Shown: positions 1 through 7,075 of the stretch, piece after piece
Position numbering within the stretch: position 1 is the stretch's first letter
Layout: each line of letters starts with the position of its first letter
Assembly (NCBI RefSeq): GCF_019024285.1
Contig: NZ_WMKZ01000001.1
Coordinates: 620,001 to 684,000 of the forward strand
Reading direction: 5' to 3'
Source: Alkalihalobacterium elongatum
GTDB taxonomy: Bacteria > Bacillota > Bacilli > Bacillales > Bacillaceae_F
DNA: 64,000 nt
The notes under the pieces: generated by a model
Database searches by the model: none
Seen by the model: only the letters and a program-made list of their open reading frames with translations
Told to the model about the DNA's origin: nothing
Made by a program: the position numbers and the translations under genes

Positions 1-172
1 CATCGAGAAAGCCCTTATATATTTTCTGGGTAATACCTTTTCCACCAGCGGCATTTTCACCGTTGACAATCGATATTTGTGGTCGATATTTCTTTTTTAA
101 TTTTGGTAAGTACTCCTTTACCATAGCTCTACCTGGCGAGCCTACTACATCTCCAACAAATAAAATTTTCAT
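1..172 (-). CDS. ymdB: YmdB metallophosphoesterase, N-terminal part (runs off the left edge)
   Basis: Only the first 57 codons are present. The start MKILFVGDVVGSPGR and the motif NGENAAGGKG are the N-terminus of the YmdB family (dinuclear-metal 2',3'-cyclic nucleotide phosphodiesterase). Asp8 and the Glu39-Asn40 pair correspond to metal ligands known in the family. In B. subtilis YmdB affects motility and biofilm gene expression and lies directly downstream of rny, as here. The ATG is preceded by GAGG at a suitable distance. The gene has its own candidate promoter in the gap after rny, and rny ends in a terminator, so it is probably transcribed independently. Confidence 0.93.
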   Translation of the reverse strand, partial: MKILFVGDVVGSPGRAMVKEYLPKLKKKYRPQISIVNGENAAGGKGITQKIYKGFLD

Positions 173-221
173 TTAGTGCCTCTTTTCTACAAACTTACAA
201 TTTATGTACATTCTCAACATA

Positions 222-251
222 ATCATATATAAAAATAACAATCTTTGACAA
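222..251 (-). promoter_or_regulatory. Candidate sigma-A promoter for ymdB
   Basis: On the minus strand TTGTCA (246-251) is followed after 18 bases by TATGAT (222-227). The site is about 50 bases upstream of the ymdB start and downstream of the rny terminator. It was found by matching the sigma-A consensus; no other promoter-like pair is as good in this gap. Confidence 0.5.
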
Positions 252-360
252 GTAATAAAAGTCGTTTTTTACTTTGTAATTTTAAGTAAAGCATGTGAAA
301 TTAACAGTTTACTCGATGACCGCAAAAACACTTATATCAACAATATCCTCTAACAAAGCA

Positions 361-391
361 AAAAAATAAAGTGGTTTACACCACTTTATTT
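361..391 (-). terminator. Intrinsic terminator of rny
   Basis: AAATAAAGTGGT (364-375) pairs with ACCACTTTATTT (380-391) around a 4-base loop, followed on the minus strand by a run of T. The rny stop codon (386-388) lies inside the stem, so the terminator overlaps the coding end. Confidence 0.85.
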
Positions 392-1951
392 TGCATACTC
401 AACCGCCCTTGTTTCACGTATTACTGTAACACGAATATGACCTGGGTAATCGAGATCTTCTTCAATTTTCTTCGTGATATCACGAGCCAACTTGTAGGCT
501 TGTGCATCATCAACAATATCAGGTTTTACCATTATACGAACTTCTCGTCCAGCTTGAATTGCATAAGTCTTCTCTACACCTTCAAAAGACTCTGAGATCT
601 CTTCAAGTTTCTCTAAACGACGTATATACGTTTCTAGAGTTTCTCGTCTAGCACCTGGTCGTGCTGCACTTAATGCATCAGCAGCAGCTACGAGTGTGGC
701 TATAATTGAAGTTGGTTCGGTATCACCATGGTGTGATGCAATACTATTAATTACAACAGGATGTTCTTTGTACTTTGTAGCAAGCTCTACACCAATTTCA
801 ACGTGGCTTCCTTCTACTTCGTGATCAATAGCTTTTCCAATATCATGGAGTAAGCCAGCACGACGAGCAAGTTGAACATCTTCACCAAGTTCAGCAGCCA
901 TTAGTCCTGCCAAGTAAGCCACTTCCATTGAGTGCTTCAAGACGTTTTGACCATAACTCGTTCTAAACTTTAATCGACCTAATATCTTTATAAGGTCTGG
1001 ATGCAAGCCATGAATTCCCATTTCAAAGGTTGCTTGTTCCCCGTATTCACGGATCGTTTCGTCAACCTCGCGACGAGATTTATCTACCATTTCTTCAATA
1101 CGAGCTGGATGAATTCGTCCATCTTGAACAAGTTTCTCTAAAGCTGTACGAGCTATCTCTCTTCGAATTGGATCAAATCCTGATAAAATTACTGCTTCAG
1201 GAGTATCATCAATAATAAGATCAATACCTGTAAGCGTTTCTAACGCGCGAATATTTCGACCTTCTCTTCCAATGATGCGGCCTTTCATTTCATCATTAGG
1301 AAGACTTACAACAGAAACCGTTGTTTCTGCTACATGGTCTGCTGAGCACCTTTGAATAGCTAACGAAAGAATTTCTCTAGCCTTCTTATCAGCTTCCTCT
1401 TTCGCTTGCGTCAGTCGTTCTTTAACTAACACAGCCATTTCATGAGTAAGGTCTTGCTCAACTTCACGTCGAATAGCTTCTTTCGCTTCTTCTCGAGATA
1501 ATCCAGAAATCCGTTCGAGCTCGGTTTTCTGCTTATTCAAGATTTCCTCCACTTTGCTATCCATCTCTTCAATATGTCGTTGTTTTTTGGCGAGAGACTC
1601 CTCTCTCTTTTCTAATGATTCCTCTTTTTTATCTAGAGTTTCACTTTTACGGTCAAGGATCTCTTCTTTTTGAACCAAACGATTCTCTTGTTTTTGAATC
1701 TCATTTCTACGTTCACGAATCTCCCGTTCAGCTTCTATGCGAAGTTTATGAACCTCGTCCTTAGCTTCAAGAACGGCTTCTTTCTTACTAGCTTCAGCTT
1801 CTCGTTTACCATCTTCAACAATCTGTTTGGCAGCATGTTCCGCACTAGAAATTTTCGCTTCAGCAATGGATTTTCTAACAAGATATCCAACAACTGCACC
1901 AACACCTGCAGAGACAACAAGCAAAATGGAGATGATTAAGACGTTATCCAT
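386..1951 (-). CDS. rny: Ribonuclease Y
   Basis: This is the membrane-anchored endoribonuclease that starts bulk mRNA decay and acts with the degradosome-like network (PNPase, RNase J and helicase partners). The 521 residues match the family length. Residues 1-25 form a single N-terminal membrane segment. About 30-165 is a highly charged Glu/Lys/Arg coiled coil. About 210-275 is a KH domain with the [15 protein letters not shown] loop. About 335-430 is the HD domain with [12 protein letters not shown], the catalytic His-Asp pair. The AGAGGAGGTG ribosome site precedes the ATG closely. It has its own strong promoter, whose -35 box overlaps the stop codon of the gene upstream, and is followed by ymdB as in B. 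subtilis. Confidence 0.98.
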   Translation of the reverse strand: MDNVLIISILLVVSAGVGAVVGYLVRKSIAEAKISSAEHAAKQIVEDGKREAEASKKEAVLEAKDEVHKLRIEAEREIRERRNEIQKQENRLVQKEEILDRKSETLDKKEESLEKREESLAKKQRHIEEMDSKVEEILNKQKTELERISGLSREEAKEAIRREVEQDLTHEMAVLVKERLTQAKEEADKKAREILSLAIQRCSADHVAETTVSVVSLPNDEMKGRIIGREGRNIRALETLTGIDLIIDDTPEAVILSGFDPIRREIARTALEKLVQDGRIHPARIEEMVDKSRREVDETIREYGEQATFEMGIHGLHPDLIKILGRLKFRTSYGQNVLKHSMEVAYLAGLMAAELGEDVQLARRAGLLHDIGKAIDHEVEGSHVEIGVELATKYKEHPVVINSIASHHGDTEPTSIIATLVAAADALSAARPGARRETLETYIRRLEKLEEISESFEGVEKTYAIQAGREVRIMVKPDIVDDAQAYKLARDITKKIEEDLDYPGHIRVTVIRETRAVEYAK

Positions 1952-2078
1952 GTAGTCACCTCCTCTTGCTATCTAATTGTTGGTTCCAAAAGTCATATTA
2001 TCATTCGTTAATTGTCGTGCGTTAACTTACACACCTTATGAAGGAAACATGACATTTTAAAATGCCGTATTCTCCTTA

Positions 2079-2107
2079 ATTGTATAGTTGGATAATTTTG
2101 TTGTCAA
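2079..2107 (-). promoter_or_regulatory. Sigma-A promoter of rny
   Basis: On the minus strand a perfect TTGACA (2102-2107) and TACAAT (2079-2084) are separated by exactly 17 bases, about 130 bases upstream of rny. The -35 hexamer contains the TGA stop codon of the preceding ATPase gene (2104-2106). The leader also carries the palindrome CATTTTAAAATG (2053-2064). Confidence 0.8.
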
Positions 2108-2769
2108 GCATTGTCAGTTCGATTAACTTCACTAATACCATCACGAATATCGACGTAGTAAGCACGATCACCAGACTGTGCCAAATGTTGGTTGTGGGTT
2201 ATCATAATTATTTGTCGATTAAACATTGTACTTATCGACTTAAGAAACTCGTAAAGATATAACACGTATTCACCAGAAACGTGTTTTCCAGGTTCATCTA
2301 AAAGGATTGGCCCTTCCATTTTTGGTTGCGTAGTTTCGATTAATGCTACACGTAAAGCCAATGTAACAATATCCACTACCCCGCCACCGCGTGCCTCTTG
2401 CGGTTTCGTTTTAACTTTAATTCCCTCATAATCAGAAACAACGTAAAATTCAGCAACAGGTTTGTTACCTTGCTCTTCAATTTCGATTTGAAATTCAAAT
2501 AAAGGACCAAATATAAATTGTAAGGCATTTGTTACTAAACTTTCAATTTGTTGCTTAGCCTGCTCCCTCGCATATTCAGCAGACTGTTGTAATAAAACTC
2601 TAGCTTTTTCATACGTGTCTTTCGTGTCATAAAACTGGTCTAATGCATTTAATTTTTCCTCTAACTGTTCTGTTAACAACTTCCGCTTAGCATCTAAACG
2701 AACCCATTCATTTTTTGACAGTTGTAAATCCTGCTCTAATTCTTTAAAAGCTTCCTTGAATTTACTCAT
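2104..2769 (-). CDS. C-terminal half of a split Rad50/SbcC-like SMC ATPase
   Basis: This 221-residue protein holds only the second half of an ABC/SMC head. Residues 1-80 are coiled coil. A signature-like motif ARGGGVVDIV lies at about 126-135, Walker B ILLDEP at 155-160, and the H-loop THNQH at about 191-195. There is no Walker A. That motif is supplied by the gene two places upstream (Walker A GQSDSGKT), so the two products probably assemble into one composite ATPase. The start overlaps the coiled-coil gene upstream by 8 bases in another frame, indicating translational coupling. The signature departs from LSGGQ but resembles that of RecN-like and phage recombination ATPases. Assembly and role in end processing are inferences. 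It is not a simple frameshift remnant: two shifts would be needed to join the pieces. Confidence 0.85.
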   Translation of the reverse strand: MSKFKEAFKELEQDLQLSKNEWVRLDAKRKLLTEQLEEKLNALDQFYDTKDTYEKARVLLQQSAEYAREQAKQQIESLVTNALQFIFGPLFEFQIEIEEQGNKPVAEFYVVSDYEGIKVKTKPQEARGGGVVDIVTLALRVALIETTQPKMEGPILLDEPGKHVSGEYVLYLYEFLKSISTMFNRQIIMITHNQHLAQSGDRAYYVDIRDGISEVNRTDNA

Positions 2770-3022
2770 TTTGTCCCATCAATTCCCTTGGGATCATCGC
2801 TTTCGTTTCGGCTAAACCTCTTTCAATTTCTTCTTCAAGTCTCCTGATCTCTTTTTCAAGGTTTTCTGGTTTAACACCAAGTTCTTCTAACTCACTTAAT
2901 ATTCTCTTTTGTTGATTTTCTAGTTCTTCGAGCTTTGCTTCTGCCCGATAGCGCATATCTTTTGCTTTATCAATTGCTTCTTTAATTTTTGTAAGTTCAT
3001 GTTCCACGTGCTTCACTTGCAT
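2762..3022 (-). CDS. Small coiled-coil protein of the split Rad50-like cassette
   Basis: The product is 86 residues, almost entirely charged heptad-rich helix (KLEELENQQKRILSELEEL, then RRLEEEIERGL), with no other recognisable domain. It lies between the N-half ATPase (13-base gap) and the C-half ATPase (8-base overlap) and has its own GGTGGTG ribosome site. It could be the distal part of the descending coiled-coil arm that in canonical Rad50 runs from the zinc hook back to the head, supplied here as a separate chain, or an adaptor that bridges the two halves. No homologue is recognised; function is inferred from position and composition only. Confidence 0.75.
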   Translation of the reverse strand: MQVKHVEHELTKIKEAIDKAKDMRYRAEAKLEELENQQKRILSELEELGVKPENLEKEIRRLEEEIERGLAETKAMIPRELMGQNE

Positions 3023-3035
3023 TTCACCACCGTTG

Positions 3036-4472
3036 TTATGATAATAATTGTTTTATTACAGTACTATTTAATTGGCCACCACATGTTGGGCATTGGCCTT
3101 TTTCTAAGAGTCGTTTCTCATAATCAGCTCGAAACTGTAACTCTTCTTGTTTTTTTCCTGAAACAAAAGTTGCCCCATCCATCAAGCGTTTTTTTACATC
3201 GACAAGTTTATCTTTTAAAACTTTATATGATTTCAATCGTTCAATGCTAGATAGTAATTCTTGGTATTTTTCCTCACTTAAATCTGTTTTTTCTAGACGG
3301 ACTTTGGAATTTTGGATCTTAATAAATTGCTGGTTAAGAAACTTAAAACTCTCATCTAGCCGTCTTAGCTCGATCACTGATTTCACATGCTCAAGTAACT
3401 TCTGCACTTTTTGTTCTTCAGTCATTGTTGCAAACGATGTTTTATCAATAATTGTTCGAGCATCTACTAAACTACTGCTTAAACGACTATTAGTTTCATA
3501 GAGTTGTTTAAGTTGATTTAATTGATTATATTTTTGTATAATAGTTGTTACACTTTTCTTTGCTTGATCAGCACCATTTGTTTTTTCAATCCATATTTTA
3601 CATGTGTTTATTGTTCTCTTCATTTCTGCTATTTGTGTTTGTTTCATTTGATATGATCGTTTCTTTTCGTCAATAAATTGTAGTCTCTCTAGATTTCTTT
3701 CCCACTCCTCTATTCCTTGTAGAATAGTCAAGTGCCTTTCTACGGCTTCTTTGTTAATTGAGAGTTCTTTCAAGTACCTCTTAAGTAATTCTAATTTTGA
3801 GAGCTTTTCATCTTTTTGTTTTAATTGTTGATATTTCTGTTCACAACTTTCTAGTTTAGAACATGCGTCATCTAAAAAATGATAGGGCTCTATTTTCTCT
3901 TTGAGTATTTCTACTTCATTTTCTACATGTCTTGTTTGTTGTTGAAGCCTAGCAACGTCCTTTGTAGTATCCCGCACAGCCATATCAATATAATGTGCAC
4001 CACTGATTCTTCCAATAGTCTTCGCTCTCACAGAAGCTGTCTGTTCAAGTAAAAACGGCCCATCTAACTGCTGAGAAACGTTTAATAATAATTCCATATC
4101 TCGGTCTATTCTTAATGGGTAGATTTGATGTGCATCAAGAACCTCTTGGGGAACATGAGTTCCGAAGCCTTCTAAAACGAGATCTTCATTTCCGATCGTT
4201 TTAATTATATAACGATTTTTCGAAGTAGTTCTTTCTCTCACGATACTTACTTCATTTGTAAATGTTAATGTCACTCGAACAAAATCACCACTAACTCTCA
4301 TGAAGTCAGTACCTCTCGGTTGATTAAATAACACCCACCGTATCCCTCGTAATATAGCGGTTTTCCCACTATCTGATTGACCAACAATGACGTTGAGACC
4401 GTTCGAAAACTCCATTGATGTATCAAGGTGGGACTGGAAGTTTTCAAGTCGTACTTCTTTAATCCAATTCAT
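3036..4472 (-). CDS. N-terminal half of a split Rad50/SbcC-like ATPase with terminal zinc hook
   Basis: The product is 478 residues. The N-terminal lobe of an SMC/Rad50 head spans about 1-160: LENFQSH, then Walker A GQSDSGKT at 31-38, and a QQLDGPFLL segment that may serve as the Q-loop region. A long coiled coil follows (about 165-450), ending in CPTCGGQL with Cys461 and Cys464, the Rad50 zinc-hook CxxC. The protein stops 14 residues after that hook and contains no signature motif or Walker B. Those lie in the separate gene at 2104-2769. I chose the ATG at 4472 (MNWIKEV) because AAAGGTGG lies just upstream. It overlaps the phosphoesterase gene by 14 bases. The expected role is as the ATPase partner of that nuclease in processing DNA ends (inferred). 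Confidence 0.88.
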   Translation of the reverse strand: MNWIKEVRLENFQSHLDTSMEFSNGLNVIVGQSDSGKTAILRGIRWVLFNQPRGTDFMRVSGDFVRVTLTFTNEVSIVRERTTSKNRYIIKTIGNEDLVLEGFGTHVPQEVLDAHQIYPLRIDRDMELLLNVSQQLDGPFLLEQTASVRAKTIGRISGAHYIDMAVRDTTKDVARLQQQTRHVENEVEILKEKIEPYHFLDDACSKLESCEQKYQQLKQKDEKLSKLELLKRYLKELSINKEAVERHLTILQGIEEWERNLERLQFIDEKKRSYQMKQTQIAEMKRTINTCKIWIEKTNGADQAKKSVTTIIQKYNQLNQLKQLYETNSRLSSSLVDARTIIDKTSFATMTEEQKVQKLLEHVKSVIELRRLDESFKFLNQQFIKIQNSKVRLEKTDLSEEKYQELLSSIERLKSYKVLKDKLVDVKKRLMDGATFVSGKKQEELQFRADYEKRLLEKGQCPTCGGQLNSTVIKQLLS

Positions 4473-5454
4473 GGTCTCCACCTTTCCATAGTTCTTCAAT
4501 CACTTCTATTCTTCTTAGCGCCTCTGTTTTCACCTTATCTTCTACATTGGACATTGAAGCGATTTGCGTGATGATTTGCTTCATGTTAACCGTTTGAAAA
4601 TTAGACTGTTCTTTCACTTGCTGGATGAAAGAGTTTAACTTTTCTTCTTGATGAACGGCTTTCTCCAGAAAACTACGATCTAACACTTCCTCACCTTTCA
4701 GCGCAGATTTCAAAGGGACCTCAGTCAGTTGAATACTATTTTGAGAAAGTTTTCCGATGATTATCTTAGGTATTCGTGTAATTTCAGACCAATGGTTATT
4801 CACCCTTGCAATTGCACCAGGATTACAAATATACTTACCGTTCTTTTGCTTGATTCCAAAACCACCATGAAAGTGGCCTGTCAGGATGATATCAGCTGTT
4901 GTACCCCATATATGATCAATAATTGTAAAAGGGATACCATCGGGTAGTGCCTTTTCAACTAGCATACTATGAACAAGGTGAATTAATATATCTGAACCTG
5001 ATCGATTTTCTGGATAATAATCAAGCTTTGGATCTCTTTGATCTATATCATAATGATAGGGCTGTCCCGATATTTGCACTTTCACACCGTTTTTTTCGAT
5101 CACTAAAGGCTCATCAGGAGAGATAACTGTTATGATACCAAACGCATGTAACAAGCCTAGCATCGTCCTCGAAATCGTTTCAGGGTTATGTCCATACGTA
5201 TCGTGGTTGCCAGAAATAGCATATATAGGAGCTTTGGCTTGACGAAAAATTTGTGCGAATTGTCCAACAACATTTGGTGATAAATCAGGTCGATCAAACA
5301 CGTCACCACCATGAAGCAATACATCAACATTTTCACGATTGCTTATTTCCATAATCTCGACAAGTTTTGCTTTTAATGTGTCAACAAAAGAATCTAAGCG
5401 ATTTTTAGGAGTTGTTCCACGAATATGTGTATCCGTAAAGTATAAGAACTTCAT
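4459..5454 (-). CDS. Mre11/SbcD-like metallophosphoesterase (putative DNA exonuclease)
   Basis: All calcineurin-like phosphoesterase motifs are present in order: Asp8-x-His10 (FTDTH), GGDVFD with Asp51, GNHD with Asn83-His84, His162 (LVHSML), and GHFH with His194 and His196. This is the two-metal nuclease core of Mre11/SbcD. The C-terminal ~100 residues are helical and could dock on the ATPase, as in Mre11. Start: ATG at 5454 (MKFLYFTDTH), preceded by GGGAGGAG at 7 bases. A 45-base in-frame extension upstream lacks a ribosome site. It is the first gene of a coupled cassette with the split Rad50-like ATPase. Specific substrates cannot be read from sequence. B. subtilis has pbpX at this position between recA and rny. 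Confidence 0.9.
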   Translation of the reverse strand: MKFLYFTDTHIRGTTPKNRLDSFVDTLKAKLVEIMEISNRENVDVLLHGGDVFDRPDLSPNVVGQFAQIFRQAKAPIYAISGNHDTYGHNPETISRTMLGLLHAFGIITVISPDEPLVIEKNGVKVQISGQPYHYDIDQRDPKLDYYPENRSGSDILIHLVHSMLVEKALPDGIPFTIIDHIWGTTADIILTGHFHGGFGIKQKNGKYICNPGAIARVNNHWSEITRIPKIIIGKLSQNSIQLTEVPLKSALKGEEVLDRSFLEKAVHQEEKLNSFIQQVKEQSNFQTVNMKQIITQIASMSNVEDKVKTEALRRIEVIEELWKGGDHELD

Positions 5455-5518
5455 TTCAACTCCTCCCTTCATTACGAAATAAATAAGAGGATCACTCATT
5501 TGCGTCTGCCCTTATCTA

Positions 5519-5553
5519 AATAAGGTTGCGTGTAAGTGTAAAGCAACCTTATT
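5519..5553 (-). terminator. Stem-loop upstream of the nuclease cassette
   Basis: AATAAGGTTGC (5519-5529) and GCAACCTTATT (5543-5553) form a perfect 11-bp stem with a 13-base loop, in the recA-to-cassette gap. There is no long T run after it on the minus strand, so it may be a weak terminator or an RNA-protecting structure at the 5' end of the cassette mRNA. Confidence 0.5.
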
Positions 5554-5561
5554 AGTCTATG

Positions 5562-5576
5562 GGTGCCTGACACTTA
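5562..5576. repeat. 15-nt inverted repeat flanking recA, copy 1
   Basis: GGTGCCTGACACTTA is the exact reverse complement of the sequence at 6977-6991. The two copies bracket recA and its promoter. The sequence is intergenic and not part of a terminator stem here. Confidence 0.7.
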
Positions 5577-5628
5577 GTACTTGAGTCATCCTCTATCTAA
5601 ATGTTTCGTTTGTTGTTTTTTACAACGA

Positions 5629-5670
5629 AGAATACGCCTAATAAAAGAGTCATTTTATTAGACGTATTCT
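5629..5670 (-). terminator. Strong hairpin after recA
   Basis: An 18-bp stem (5629-5646 with 5653-5670, one G-U position) and a 6-base loop begin 16 bases after the recA stop. The following minus-strand sequence is not a T run but contains a second small dyad (GTTGT/ACAAC). It is probably the 3' end of recA mRNA, but read-through into the nuclease cassette remains possible. Confidence 0.6.
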
Positions 5671-5685
5671 ACTTATCATTTTTTA

Positions 5686-6735
5686 TTATTTTAAATCTAA
5701 TGGTAAATCTTCAAATTCACTATCGCTAGGAGCCTCAACTGTTATCTCACCATCAAGTCCATAGTGCGCACGAATTAATTGTTCAATTTCCGCTGTTAAG
5801 TCTTTATTCTCTTTTAAGAATTGCTTTGCATTTTCACGACCCTGACCTAGTCGTTCGTCATTAAATGAATACCATGCTCCACTCTTCTGAACGATATCTA
5901 GCTCTGCAGCAATATCTAAGATGGAACCTTCTCTTGAAATTCCTTCTCCATACATAATATCTACCTCTGCTGTTTTGAATGGAGGAGCAACTTTATTTTT
6001 AACAACTTTAATTTTTGTCTTGTTACCGACCATATCGTTACCTTGCTTCAATGTTTCAGCACGTCTAACCTCTAAACGAACAGACGAATAGAACTTTAGT
6101 GCACGTCCACCTGGAGTTGTCTCTGGATTTCCGAACATAACTCCAACTTTTTCACGAATTTGGTTTATAAAAATGGCAAGTGTCTTTGATTTATTAATTG
6201 CCCCACCTAACTTACGAAGTGCTTGAGACATCAACCTTGCTTGTAAACCAACATGACTGTCTCCCATTTCTCCCTCAATCTCAGCCTTTGGTACAAGGGC
6301 AGCAACACTGTCAATGACGATAATATCAACAGCACCGCTTCGAACAAGTGCTTCAGCAATTTCTAGTGCTTGCTCTCCAGTATCTGGCTGTGAAAGTAAT
6401 AACTCATCAATATTTACGCCTAACTTTTTAGCATATACTGGATCAAGCGCATGCTCAGCATCGATAAAAGCAGCTTGTCCACCTTGACGCTGTACTTCAG
6501 CAATTGCGTGTAATGCAACTGTCGTTTTACCAGATGATTCAGGTCCATACACTTCAATTATTCTTCCACGTGGATATCCACCTACACCGAGTGCGATATC
6601 TAATGCCAACGCACCACTTGATACCGTTGATACTCGGGTTTCCGTTTGCTCACCCATCTTCATAATAGACCCTTTACCAAACTGCTTTTCAATCTGTCTT
6701 AGTGCCATCTCTAAGGCGGCTTTTCTATCACCCAT
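5686..6735 (-). CDS. recA: RecA recombinase
   Basis: This ATP-dependent strand-exchange protein forms the filament on single-stranded DNA and activates LexA self-cleavage. It is 349 residues, typical for Bacillaceae. It starts [22 protein letters not shown]. Walker A GPESSGKT lies at about 64-71, Walker [11 protein letters not shown] at about 139-148, then loop L1/L2 residues with [11 protein letters not shown] and the FINQIREK motif. The C-terminus is acidic, as usual. The GAGGAG ribosome site lies 9 bases upstream of the ATG. It is preceded by a near-perfect sigma-A promoter and a LexA box, so SOS induction is expected. Its neighbours differ from B. subtilis: a DEAD-box helicase upstream and a nuclease cassette downstream. 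Confidence 0.99.
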   Translation of the reverse strand: MGDRKAALEMALRQIEKQFGKGSIMKMGEQTETRVSTVSSGALALDIALGVGGYPRGRIIEVYGPESSGKTTVALHAIAEVQRQGGQAAFIDAEHALDPVYAKKLGVNIDELLLSQPDTGEQALEIAEALVRSGAVDIIVIDSVAALVPKAEIEGEMGDSHVGLQARLMSQALRKLGGAINKSKTLAIFINQIREKVGVMFGNPETTPGGRALKFYSSVRLEVRRAETLKQGNDMVGNKTKIKVVKNKVAPPFKTAEVDIMYGEGISREGSILDIAAELDIVQKSGAWYSFNDERLGQGRENAKQFLKENKDLTAEIEQLIRAHYGLDGEITVEAPSDSEFEDLPLDLK

Positions 6736-6854
6736 TACGTCATCTCCTCAAATATATGAAAATATTTTTTATAATTTTTATATAAGTAATTTACGTACAT
6801 AATAAATTAAAAATCATTATATACGTTTGTAACATATCTAGTATGTCTTTATTA

Positions 6855-6883
6855 ATGATAACTTTTTTTTTTAGTTTTGCCAA
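6855..6883 (-). promoter_or_regulatory. Sigma-A promoter of recA
   Basis: Minus-strand TTGGCA (6878-6883) and TATCAT (6855-6860) are separated by 17 bases that include an A10 tract. It predicts a 5' leader of about 110 bases. This is the main content of the 340-base gap between the helicase gene and recA, together with the LexA box, the copy-2 inverted repeat and a 14-base palindrome. Confidence 0.75.
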
Positions 6884-6892
6884 TAGATTTTA

Positions 6893-6906
6893 CGAACATT
6901 TATTCG
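6893..6906. promoter_or_regulatory. LexA (DinR) box upstream of recA
   Basis: CGAACATTTATTCG matches the Gram-positive SOS box CGAAC-N4-GTTCG with one substitution (A for G at the first base of the right half). It lies 10 bases upstream of the recA -35 box. LexA control of recA is established in Bacillus; the assignment here rests on the motif and its position. Confidence 0.75.
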
Positions 6907-6976
6907 TTTTTTTCAAAGCAAAGATTGGAATTATAAGAGTAAGAGAGGAATTTAGGGAGAATTAGGCAACTCATAA

Positions 6977-6991
6977 TAAGTGTCAGGCACC
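6977..6991. repeat. 15-nt inverted repeat flanking recA, copy 2
   Basis: TAAGTGTCAGGCACC is the exact reverse complement of 5562-5576. It is located between the helicase gene and the recA promoter. Confidence 0.7.
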
Positions 6992-7026
6992 TCAACCTTG
7001 ATAAACGAGTTCACCAAAACTCTATA

Positions 7027-7040
7027 TCACATCGATGTGA
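7027..7040. promoter_or_regulatory. Perfect 14-base palindrome downstream of the helicase gene
   Basis: TCACATCGATGTGA is a perfect dyad 35 bases after the helicase stop codon. It has no loop and no T run, so it is a better candidate for a protein-binding site or repeat remnant than for a terminator. It adjoins GGGGCACAGACACT. Confidence 0.35.
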
Positions 7041-7075
7041 GGGGCACAGACACTAATGAGCACAGTTCTATATTA

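Noticed and set aside
3036-4472. The split ATPase as a simple frameshifted pseudogene
   Set aside because: The three frames differ, each ORF starts with its own start codon (the first two with clear ribosome sites), stop codons are clean, and all head motifs are intact, which is unlikely for a decaying gene. It cannot be fully excluded without reads.
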